Assembly: GCA_963582345.1 (NCBI GenBank)
Contig: CAUZSN010000119.1
Location: 1 to 8,222, forward strand
From: CAUZSN01 sp963582345
GTDB taxonomy: Bacteria > Planctomycetota > Planctomycetia > Planctomycetales > Planctomycetaceae
DNA: 8,222 nucleotides
Direction of reading: 5' to 3'
This document shows, in pieces, positions 1-6,486 of this stretch. A program made the translations under genes and the position numbers. The notes beneath the pieces are model-generated. The model ran no database searches. It saw nothing but the letters and a program-made list of their open reading frames with translations, and had not been told where the DNA came from. Each line of letters starts with the position of its first letter. The first letter of the stretch is position 1.

Positions 1-189
1 TTTGCCGCGGTAACGGATGAAAACGGCGCGTTCGAAATCAAAACTCTTCCGACCGGCGTCAAGCTGGAATTCCGCATCTGGCACGAAAAGTCCGGTTTCC
101 TGGAACGGAAGTATAAAGTTCGACTAGATAAAGACGGAGAGATTTTTGAATTCGATAAAGCAGGGTACGGTGCAGATCAGTTCAAGTAA
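1..189 (+). CDS. C-terminal end of a carboxypeptidase-regulatory-like (beta-sandwich) protein, partial
   Basis: Reading frame 1 is open from the window edge to the TAA at 187-189, giving the last 62 residues of a protein that starts outside the window. The visible part contains a DENGAFEIKTLPTGVKLEFR stretch followed by WHEK. It resembles the end of carboxypeptidase regulatory-like or transthyretin-like beta-sandwich domains, in which a 'D-x-x-G-x-F-x-I-x-x-L-P-x-G' pattern is typical. Similar proteins are, to my recollection, common in planctomycetes, often exported. The tail is charged (KDGEIFEFDKAGYGADQFK) and has no membrane segment. Only 28 bases separate its stop from the start of the cytochrome gene, so it may be in the same operon, perhaps as a periplasmic accessory protein. 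The function is not known, and the N-terminal part (signal peptide, cupredoxin-like domain or other) cannot be seen. Confidence 0.7.
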   Translation, partial: FAAVTDENGAFEIKTLPTGVKLEFRIWHEKSGFLERKYKVRLDKDGEIFEFDKAGYGADQFK

Positions 190-217
190 TTCCGGAAGAC
201 CGAACGAGGCTTGATCC

Positions 218-1711
218 GTGAATGCACAATTGATTTTAAAATTCGCCGTTATCACCGTGTTGTTGCTCATCGGTTGCGACGCACCTAACGCGGAGTTTGT
301 ATACAGTCAGCGCACTGGCGACCTGATCTCCCAAGCCCGTGCACCGGTGGAAGATACAGTTGACGGACACTTCGGAACGCCAAGTCAACTGATCGCTTGG
401 TTGAGGTTTTCGGATGCCGCCATCCGCTTCGGTCGCCTGCAAGGCCAGGTCATGGGCCCAGGAAGTTCATCTAGTCGCTTTAAGGTGAGCCTAGATCTGA
501 GTTCCGTCGAGGATGATTTGACCGCTGACGATTTGGAAGGCTTGGGGTTACTGTGGATCACAGGAAAGTACACAGACGCCGTCACCGAAAACAGAAAAGG
601 TAAAGAGACGCGAATCGACTTTCAGGCGACGGGATTCGATGCGTCCACACTGGAATTGTCGGTCAACGCACAACTAGAATCGCCTCCTGACTCTGGCGAT
701 AAGTTTCTGATCGTCGGTCACGTCCTACTCCACGGACAAAAGAATTACATGCACCATTGCATGCACTGTCACGGCGTCACCGGCGACGGGAACGGTCCGA
801 CCGCCAATTATCTCAATCCTCGGCCGCGCGACTACCGACTGGGAATCTTCAAGTTCACGTCGACGAAGCAGGCCGACCGCGCTAGTCGGGATGACCTGAA
901 ACGAATTGTCCGCCGTGGAATTCACGGCACCTACATGCCGTCGTTTATGCTGCTTGAGGAGGAGAAGCTGGATTCGATCATCGAATATGTCCGTTGGCTG
1001 GCCATCCGTGGCGAATTCGAAAAAATCCTGGTCACGGAACTCGCCGCAGACTATTCGAAGGAAGAATTCAACAAACAACGTCAACGATGGAAAGACAGCG
1101 GCAGAAATCCTGACGACGATCCTCTGAATGACCTAAAGGGTTTTTTGGACGAAGACTTTCGTAATTCCATCGATAATGCAGCGTCGAACCTTGATCGTCT
1201 TTGGGCACGAGCGGAAGAAAAAAGCAGCGTTGTTATCCCTTCAATTCCAAGAACGGATCCCGAAAAGGACCCACATTCAATCGCTCGCGGCCGCGAGTTG
1301 TATTTATCGGCCAAGACTAAGTGCGCTGGTTGTCACGGAATCGCGGGACGCGGAGACGGGCCTCAGACGGAATCCGTTCAAAAAAATAAACTCGGCAAGC
1401 AATACGATGAACCCGGTCTGTTCGATGATTGGGGCAACAAACTGAAACCGCGTGACCTGACACGTGGCATTTACCGCGGTGGGCGCCGGCCGATTGACAT
1501 TTATCGTCGCATCTATGCCGGCATCAAGGGCACGCCTATGCCCGCTTTCGGCGGCACGGCACTCAACGATAACGAAATCTGGGATCTGGTCAATTATGTG
1601 ATGAGTGTTCCCTTCCCACGTCGCTTGCCAACGTCTTCGCCCAATTCACACGGCAGTACGCCAACGAAGTCGGCGTCCAAACCTGCCTTGACCGCATCGA
1701 GGAGCGACTAA
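218..1711 (+). CDS. Diheme c-type cytochrome, probable lipoprotein (electron donor to the oxidase)
   Basis: This 497-residue protein has two heme c attachment motifs, C181-M-H-C184-H185 and C369-A-G-C372-H373. Each is followed by a plausible axial methionine in an MPxF context (M240 and M441), so it holds two class-I-type cytochrome c domains, about residues 165-265 and 355-460. The N-terminus is a hydrophobic signal ending in a lipobox L17-I-G-C20, suggesting a lipid-anchored protein outside the cytoplasmic membrane. Residues about 27-160 are an unrecognised region with no Cys motif, and a charged linker (about 265-350) separates the heme domains. The start is GTG at 218, preceded by GAGG at 206-209, 8 bases away. 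The gene directly precedes coxB (3-base gap), and CoxB lacks its own cytochrome c domain. Passing electrons to CuA is therefore the likely role, though this is inferred from context. The tail after about residue 465 is Ser/Thr/Pro-rich. Confidence 0.9.
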   Translation: MNAQLILKFAVITVLLLIGCDAPNAEFVYSQRTGDLISQARAPVEDTVDGHFGTPSQLIAWLRFSDAAIRFGRLQGQVMGPGSSSSRFKVSLDLSSVEDDLTADDLEGLGLLWITGKYTDAVTENRKGKETRIDFQATGFDASTLELSVNAQLESPPDSGDKFLIVGHVLLHGQKNYMHHCMHCHGVTGDGNGPTANYLNPRPRDYRLGIFKFTSTKQADRASRDDLKRIVRRGIHGTYMPSFMLLEEEKLDSIIEYVRWLAIRGEFEKILVTELAADYSKEEFNKQRQRWKDSGRNPDDDPLNDLKGFLDEDFRNSIDNAASNLDRLWARAEEKSSVVIPSIPRTDPEKDPHSIARGRELYLSAKTKCAGCHGIAGRGDGPQTESVQKNKLGKQYDEPGLFDDWGNKLKPRDLTRGIYRGGRRPIDIYRRIYAGIKGTPMPAFGGTALNDNEIWDLVNYVMSVPFPRRLPTSSPNSHGSTPTKSASKPALTASRSD

Positions 1712-1714
1712 GTT

Positions 1715-2584
1715 GTGAACAAGTTTTGGGTTGGTTTATTTATCGTTTGGCCGATTGCCGCCATCTTATCCTGCCTGATTTCACCGGCCATGGGCTGGTG
1801 GTTCCCAGGCAATCGCGAAGCGGCCACACAATTGGGTCAGCAAATCGACAATCTGTTCTTCCTGATTCTGTACATCGTGACGATCGCGTTCATTGCGACG
1901 CATATCGCTTTGGCCTACGTCCTGTGGCACGGCTGCCAGAACACTCAAGAAAAGGCGTGGTACACTCACGGCAACCATAACCTGGAAGTACTGTGGACCA
2001 TCGTCCCTTCCGGCGTCCTGCTGTTTATCGCGTTGTATCAGATGGATGTGTGGATGCAATTTCGTGTGGAGGCTGCTTTTCCAAACGAAATCCAGGCAGC
2101 CGTCAGGGAACCCATTGCAGAGGTCACCGCTCGGCAGTTCGAATGGCGTATTCGTTACCCAGGCATCGACCCGACAACGGGACACCCAAAGCTGCTAAGG
2201 CCAAAACCACAACCTGACGATTTGTACACGGTCAATGATCTGCACGTTCCCATCAACCGGCCGGTCGGGATTCGGTTAAAATCGGCCGACGTCCAACATT
2301 CCTTTTTTGTTCCAGGTCTGCGAATTAAACAAGATGCCGTTCCGGGACAAGTAATCCCGATCTGGTTCGAGGTGATGCGTGAGCAACTGGACGATGATGG
2401 CAACAACATTGGGTACGACTTGACGTGCGCTGAACTTTGCGGCTGGGGACATTACAAAATGCGCGGCCGAGTTTTTGCGCAAACCGAAGAAGAGTTTTGG
2501 ATTTATTTAAAAAAACTCCATCACGAACAGTTCTACGATGGAGTCATGAAGCCAGCGAACCAGTCGTTGATACAGAAAGAGTAG
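1715..2584 (+). CDS. coxB: Cytochrome c oxidase subunit II (CuA subunit)
   Basis: This subunit receives electrons from cytochrome c at the binuclear CuA centre on the outer face of the membrane and passes them to heme a in subunit I. The CuA ligand set is complete: H195, then C238-A-E240-L-C242-G-W-G-H246-Y-K-M249. The conserved QFEWRIRYPG stretch of the cupredoxin domain precedes it. Hydrophobic segments lie at about residues 5-27 (signal-like or an extra helix), 47-70 and 92-112. E91, in LEVLWTIVP, matches the glutamate at the mouth of the K proton channel. Its 289 residues are normal for the family, and no cytochrome c domain is fused at the C-terminus. The I17-L-S-C20 sequence is a weak lipobox and may not be processed. 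Translation starts at GTG 1715, 3 bases after the cytochrome stop, with GAGGAG at 1699-1704 inside that gene, consistent with coupled translation. Confidence 0.97.
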   Translation: MNKFWVGLFIVWPIAAILSCLISPAMGWWFPGNREAATQLGQQIDNLFFLILYIVTIAFIATHIALAYVLWHGCQNTQEKAWYTHGNHNLEVLWTIVPSGVLLFIALYQMDVWMQFRVEAAFPNEIQAAVREPIAEVTARQFEWRIRYPGIDPTTGHPKLLRPKPQPDDLYTVNDLHVPINRPVGIRLKSADVQHSFFVPGLRIKQDAVPGQVIPIWFEVMREQLDDDGNNIGYDLTCAELCGWGHYKMRGRVFAQTEEEFWIYLKKLHHEQFYDGVMKPANQSLIQKE

Positions 2585-2596
2585 TGAGGTGCGACA

Positions 2597-4432
2597 GTGA
2601 GCACATTAAACCCCGCGTCTGGAGTGGCCGTTGAGCATACTGAGGCTCACGCGCATGCCGAACACCACGAGCTAAGCTTTCTGCGTAAGTATATCTTCTC
2701 GATCGACCACAAAGTCATTGGTGTGCAGTTCCTGTTTACTACCCTGTTCATGCTAATGGTCGGCGGGTCGTTGGCGCTGGGCGTGCGTTGGCAGTTGGCA
2801 CGACCGTGGGAGTTCATGCCGATTTTCGGCAGCCTGAAGTTTTCCGCAACAGGAGGCCAGATCTCGCCCGAATTCTACACAATGCTCTTCACGATGCACG
2901 CCACGGTGATGATTTTCCTAGTCATCATTCCGATCTTAGCCGGAGCATTTGGGAACTTTCTAATCCCGCTGATGGTCGGTGCCGACGACATGGCCTTCCC
3001 CACGTTGAATATGCTGAGTTACTGGTTCATGGTGCCGGCCATCTTTTGCTTCTTCATAAGTTTTCTATTCGGAGGCGGACCAGCCGCCGGATGGACATCG
3101 TATCCCGTACTCTCGGCAATCCGAGATGCAGCGCCCGGTTCGGGCGCTGCTCAGACGTTCTGGTTATTGGGGGTGACGTTCGTCGGAGTCTCTTCGATGG
3201 CAGGCTCGGTTAACTACATGACAACCATTATCAACATGCGAGCGCCGGGAATGACTCTGTTCCGCATGCCGCTAACCATTTGGTCCATGTTGATTACCGC
3301 TATTCTGCAAGCGTTCGCTCTGCCTGTGCTGACCGCGGCCGGCTTTATGCTGCTATTCGACCGGTTTCCATTCTTTGGAATCCACACCACGTTCTTTGTC
3401 CCGTCGGGCTTAGTCATCAACAACGCTGATCCCACTGTCGGCGGAGGACAACCGCTATTGTGGCAACATCTGTTCTGGTTCTATTCGCATCCGGCTGTCT
3501 ACATCATGCTACTGCCGGCCATGGGCATGGTTTCGGATATGCTCTCTGTGCATTGCCGAAAGCCCATTTTCGGCTACAAGCCGATGGCGTACTCGATGGC
3601 CGCAATTGCGGGATTGGGATTTATCGTCTGGGGACACCACATGTTTATCAGCGGTATGAATCCGGCTTTGGGCATGACGTTCATGGTCTCGACAATGATG
3701 ATCGCTCTGCCTTCAGCTATCAAGACGTTCAACTGGATCGGCACAATTTGGGGCGGAAAATTTCAGTTTAATGCCATAATGCTGAACTGTATCGCATTCG
3801 TTACATTATTCATCGTTGGCGGCCTGAGTGGGATTTTCATGGCAGCTGTGCCGGTCGATATCTACATACACGACACCTATTTCATTGTCGCACACTTCCA
3901 CTATGTTCTGTTTGGGGCAACTCTGTTCGGCGTCTTCGGTGCTATCCACCACTGGTTCCCAAAGATGTTCGGCCGCACTATGAACGACACGGTCGGCAAG
4001 ATTCATTTCTTTTTTACGTTTGTCGGTTTTAATGGAACGTTCTTTCCAATGCACATGCTAGGGGTAGCCGGGATGCCAAGGCGCTATGCCGATCCCTACA
4101 TCCACCCCTACCTAGAGCATCTGCTGCCACTGAATCAGTTCATCACAGCCTCGGCAATCGTCATGGGCTTCGCACAAATCCTGCTGTTAGGAAACTTTTT
4201 TTACAGCATCTTTCGAGGTTCGAAGGTTGGGCGGAACCCGTGGAATGCGAACAGCCTGGAATGGTCCACGCCGTCGCCACCGCCTCATGGAAACTTTGAC
4301 GTACCACCAGTCGTTTACCGCGGACCGTACGAATACTCATCTCCGTTGGTCAGCGACCGGGATTATTTAATGCAGACTGAATATCTGTCGCCGGAGCAGG
4401 AAGAAGACGCGGACAGCGCCAGCTCGTCATAA
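2597..4432 (+). CDS. coxA: Cytochrome c oxidase subunit I, A2-type
   Basis: This is the catalytic subunit, which reduces O2 to water and pumps protons. The ligands are all visible: H101 (TMHATVMIF) and H435 for low-spin heme a, H433 for heme a3, and H298, H347 and H348 for CuB. Y302 in HPAVY is the residue normally cross-linked to the CuB histidine. The K-channel lysine is K376 (AIKTFNW), and the D-channel entry aspartate is D131 (GADDMAFP). The usual HPEV glutamate is absent. The motif reads Y296-S-H-P-A300-V, the YS signature of A2-type oxidases. The usual FPRxNN reads FPTLNM. The 611 residues hold about 12 membrane helices and a soluble C-tail (from about 545), with no fused subunit III. 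The N-tail is His-rich (H14, H18, H20, H23, H24). The start is GTG 2597, with GAGG at 2586-2589 and a 12-base gap after coxB. Confidence 0.98.
   Translation: MSTLNPASGVAVEHTEAHAHAEHHELSFLRKYIFSIDHKVIGVQFLFTTLFMLMVGGSLALGVRWQLARPWEFMPIFGSLKFSATGGQISPEFYTMLFTMHATVMIFLVIIPILAGAFGNFLIPLMVGADDMAFPTLNMLSYWFMVPAIFCFFISFLFGGGPAAGWTSYPVLSAIRDAAPGSGAAQTFWLLGVTFVGVSSMAGSVNYMTTIINMRAPGMTLFRMPLTIWSMLITAILQAFALPVLTAAGFMLLFDRFPFFGIHTTFFVPSGLVINNADPTVGGGQPLLWQHLFWFYSHPAVYIMLLPAMGMVSDMLSVHCRKPIFGYKPMAYSMAAIAGLGFIVWGHHMFISGMNPALGMTFMVSTMMIALPSAIKTFNWIGTIWGGKFQFNAIMLNCIAFVTLFIVGGLSGIFMAAVPVDIYIHDTYFIVAHFHYVLFGATLFGVFGAIHHWFPKMFGRTMNDTVGKIHFFFTFVGFNGTFFPMHMLGVAGMPRRYADPYIHPYLEHLLPLNQFITASAIVMGFAQILLLGNFFYSIFRGSKVGRNPWNANSLEWSTPSPPPHGNFDVPPVVYRGPYEYSSPLVSDRDYLMQTEYLSPEQEEDADSASSS
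3128..3150. repeat. 10-bp inverted repeat with 3-base loop inside coxA
   Basis: The left arm GCAGCGCCCG (3128-3137) is the exact reverse complement of the right arm (3141-3150), with GTT between. It encodes part of the helix IV-V region of CoxA (DAAPGSGAAQ). The GC-rich arms would form a stable mRNA hairpin. It may be a by-product of the Ala/Pro/Gly codons used there, and no function is evident. Confidence 0.6.
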
Positions 4433-4554
4433 TGAATTATTACAGCTCGCATCAGAGAGAACGTAGTTCGGCGGTGCCACGACCAACGTAGCTATCACAC
4501 TCCGCATGCGGAGTGTGATAGCTACCTTTTTAACTGACTTGTACATTTCTACTG
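4433..4554 (+). other. coxA-ctaA intergenic gap
   Basis: This is the longest gap in the window, 122 bases. It contains the 38-base palindrome at 4488-4525 and the following T-run. I see no open reading frame with a ribosome binding site. I also see no convincing promoter between the palindrome and ctaA, although planctomycete promoters do not always match the E. coli consensus. Confidence 0.8.
4488..4531 (+). terminator. Probable rho-independent terminator: 38-base perfect palindrome plus T-run
   Basis: Bases 4488-4525 form a perfect palindrome, with GTAGCTATCACACTCCGCA on the left matched exactly by its reverse complement on the right. As RNA it would fold into a stem of about 17 pairs with a CATG tetraloop. 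CTTTTT follows (T-run 4527-4531), which is the layout of an intrinsic terminator. It sits 55 bases after the coxA stop and 29 bases before ctaA. It would end or attenuate the cytochrome-coxB-coxA transcript. The 3-prime U tract is short and the genes downstream belong to the same pathway, so partial read-through or mRNA 3-prime-end protection is an alternative. A perfect DNA palindrome could also be a dimeric protein-binding site. Confidence 0.7.
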
Positions 4555-5523
4555 ATGACAATGCACCGCTATCACCCCTGGATCCACCGATTTGCGGTGG
4601 CGACGACCTGTATCGCGTTGTTGCCGATTGTCGTTGGTGCTGCGGTCACGACACTTCGCGCCGGCATGGCTTTTAACGATTGGCCGTCGTCCGACGGCTA
4701 TAGCATGTTAGCTTATCCGTGGTTGCAATCAGCGGGAGATAAATTCGTTGAGCACGGACATCGCTTGGCGGGAATCGTGATTGGATTGTTCAGCATCGCG
4801 TTATGTGTCCTGGTGTGGCGGTATGAAACTCGGCGCTGGGTCCACATTCTGGGGACAGCGGTACTGATAGGCGTGGTTCTGCAGGGGCTGCTGGGAGGAG
4901 CCCGAGTCCTTTTGAACGATCCCCGACTTGCGTTAATCCATGCGGGATTCGCAGCATGTGTCTTCGTATTGATTGCTAGCATGGCGTTGTTCACCAGCCA
5001 ATCTTGGCTGTCCGTGGACGGTTCACATGGGTTCGTTACAGCCAGTTACGTAAAGCCTATTTCTATCACTGCGTCAGTGGTCATTTTCATCCAATACGTC
5101 CTTGGTGGGTTGATACGACATCTGGGGACGGGATTACATGAACATCTAGCGTTTGCGTTAGTCGTATTGCTGGCGGTACTGATGAATGTCGCTGCAGCGT
5201 ACATCACTAAAATTAGATGGCTTCGACATCCGGCTCATCTATTGTTGGGCCTAGTCCTGATCCAAGTCGTTTTGGGAGCGGGTTCTTGGGTAACAAAATT
5301 TGGCTTTACACCGCTGGGATATGTTACCGTCAAGGATTCGATTGTCCAAATCGTGATGCGTACATCCCATACGGTGGTCGGCATGCTGTTGTTGATGACT
5401 TCGGTCAATCTCTCGCTGCGAGTGTCTCGTCTAAACTGCTTGGATTCCCAAAACGCAAGGTTGCAGCAGGCTGACGAAGCCGGCGTTGGCAATGCGTTAT
5501 CGATAACTGGAGGTTTCGGATGA
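4555..5523 (+). CDS. ctaA: Heme A synthase (COX15/CtaA family)
   Basis: This integral membrane enzyme oxidises the C8 methyl group of heme O to the formyl group of heme A, the cofactor of CoxA. The family landmarks are present: LRAGMAFNDWP in the first outer loop, E66-H67-G-H69-R70-L-A-G, QGLLGGARV (110-118), H129-A-G, H195-E-H197 and T270-S-H272-T. The conserved histidines at or near 69, 129, 197 and 272 are the expected heme-binding positions. About eight membrane segments can be drawn (roughly 13-35, 70-89, 97-115, 125-147, 170-187, 197-217, 226-244, 272-290), and 322 residues is a normal size. The first outer loop (36-66) has no cysteines, so this is not the Cys-pair form seen in Bacillus CtaA. 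No clear Shine-Dalgarno sequence precedes ATG 4555, and ATG 4561 is an equally possible start. The stop overlaps ctaB by ATGA. Confidence 0.94.
   Translation: MTMHRYHPWIHRFAVATTCIALLPIVVGAAVTTLRAGMAFNDWPSSDGYSMLAYPWLQSAGDKFVEHGHRLAGIVIGLFSIALCVLVWRYETRRWVHILGTAVLIGVVLQGLLGGARVLLNDPRLALIHAGFAACVFVLIASMALFTSQSWLSVDGSHGFVTASYVKPISITASVVIFIQYVLGGLIRHLGTGLHEHLAFALVVLLAVLMNVAAAYITKIRWLRHPAHLLLGLVLIQVVLGAGSWVTKFGFTPLGYVTVKDSIVQIVMRTSHTVVGMLLLMTSVNLSLRVSRLNCLDSQNARLQQADEAGVGNALSITGGFG
5509..5513 (+). promoter_or_regulatory. Ribosome binding site for ctaB
   Basis: GGAGG lies inside the end of ctaA, 6 bases before ATG 5520. It is the strongest Shine-Dalgarno sequence in the window. It fixes the ctaB start at 5520, even though typical homology to the family begins only near residue 28 (MLDYLELTKPRI). 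Confidence 0.85.
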
Positions 5524-6458
5524 GAGCAGTCAATTCGCCTCGATCATGTGCCGCGCCCGGAAGCGTGCCGATCTCGGCGCGTGCCGCCGTGTTGGCAAGG
5601 ATGCTCGACTATCTCGAGCTGACTAAACCGCGAATTGCCGTGTTCGCTTTGGTGACCGTTGCCGTTGGTTATACGCTTGGCGCGTCCGGAAATTGGCAAC
5701 TTGCTGGCCTTTCGCACGCTATGGTTGGAATCGCGCTGGTCGCGGCCGGCTGCAGCGCTCTGAATCAATTCATCGAACGCTCGAGTGATGCGCGAATGCG
5801 TCGCACCTCCAATCGCCCTTTGCCCTGCGGCCGCCTGCTGCCAGCGGAAGGATTGTTCTTCGGCTTGGCCACTGGAATTCTCGGCACGATGTACTTGGTC
5901 ATCTGGGTTAACACGCTAACAGCCGTCTTGGCTGTGGTGACTTTTGTGTTTTATGCTGCCGTCTACACACCGTTAAAGCGGGTGACTTCGTTTTGTACGG
6001 TCATTGGTGCGATTCCGGGCGCGTTGCCGCCGGTGTTGGGTTGGACGGCAGGTGGCGGCCAACTGGACGCAGCAGCATTTACACTGTTTGCGATATTGTT
6101 TCTTTGGCAATTCCCACATTTCCTGGCGATTGCCTGGTTATACCGTAATGAGTACCACCAAGCCGGGCTGCAAATGCTGCCTTCGTCAAGGCCCTCAGCC
6201 AGAGTCATCGGCTTAATCAGCATGGTATACGCGTTGGCGCTGATCCCCGTCAGCCTGCTGCCGATGCAATTGACATTAGCAGGAAACAATTATCTGTTCG
6301 GAGCGCTGATTCTCGGAGCAGGCTACTTAGCCTGCTCCGTCCGTTTTGCGGTCGCTGAATCCGTCCGAACTGCGCGCGAACTGCTTTGGTCATCATTGAT
6401 TTATCTGCCCACGTTGTTGCTAGTGCTGACATGGGATTATTTGCAATTGTTACATTGA
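5520..6458 (+). CDS. ctaB: Protoheme IX farnesyltransferase (heme O synthase)
   Basis: This UbiA-superfamily membrane prenyltransferase attaches a farnesyl group to the vinyl side chain of heme B, giving heme O, the substrate of CtaA. The prenyl-diphosphate/Mg motif is N82-Q-F-I-E86-R-S-S-D90, followed by ARMRRTSNRPLP. That is the usual form for heme O synthases. YTPLKR (149-154), IGAIPGALPPVLGW (162-175) and HFLAIAWLYRNEY (200-212) with AGLQMLP are the other family blocks. In the second block the usual asparagine is replaced by C159. Substitutions of Asp by Glu occur at E86 and E211. About 8-9 membrane segments fit its 312 residues. The N-terminal extension of about 27 residues is Ala/Arg/Ser-rich and probably cytoplasmic. 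The ATGA overlap with ctaA (5520-5523) indicates translational coupling. An inverted repeat at 6314-6339 lies within residues 265-274. Confidence 0.96.
   Translation: MRAVNSPRSCAAPGSVPISARAAVLARMLDYLELTKPRIAVFALVTVAVGYTLGASGNWQLAGLSHAMVGIALVAAGCSALNQFIERSSDARMRRTSNRPLPCGRLLPAEGLFFGLATGILGTMYLVIWVNTLTAVLAVVTFVFYAAVYTPLKRVTSFCTVIGAIPGALPPVLGWTAGGGQLDAAAFTLFAILFLWQFPHFLAIAWLYRNEYHQAGLQMLPSSRPSARVIGLISMVYALALIPVSLLPMQLTLAGNNYLFGALILGAGYLACSVRFAVAESVRTARELLWSSLIYLPTLLLVLTWDYLQLLH
6314..6339. repeat. 12-bp inverted repeat inside ctaB
   Basis: CGGAGCAGGCTA (6314-6325) is followed by CT and then by its exact reverse complement (6328-6339). In RNA the innermost pairs would open to leave a stem of about 11 pairs. 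It lies within the coding sequence for a membrane segment (GAGYLACS), about 120 bases before the ctaB stop. No T-run follows, so it does not look like a terminator. It may influence mRNA stability, or it may be coincidental. Confidence 0.65.
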
Positions 6459-6486
6459 GAGATTTGTCAGAAAGAAGAATACCGAC

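Noticed and set aside
725..1084. Antisense open frame of 119 codons opposite the diheme cytochrome
   Set aside because: It is a shadow of a gene with clear heme motifs on the + strand, and no domain or ribosome binding site supports it.
3488..3502. Loss of the HPEV glutamate in CoxA read as an inactivating mutation
   Set aside because: The preceding YS pair is the normal A2-type arrangement, and all metal ligands and channel residues D131 and K376 are present.
4532..4554. Promoter for ctaA just after the palindrome
   Set aside because: TACATT near 4543 is a weak -10 candidate, but no -35 element at a proper distance is evident outside the palindrome.
4683..5010. Two 7-bp inverted repeats with TC loops in ctaA (4683-4698 and 4995-5010)
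   Set aside because: Stems of this length are expected a few times by chance in a window of this size.
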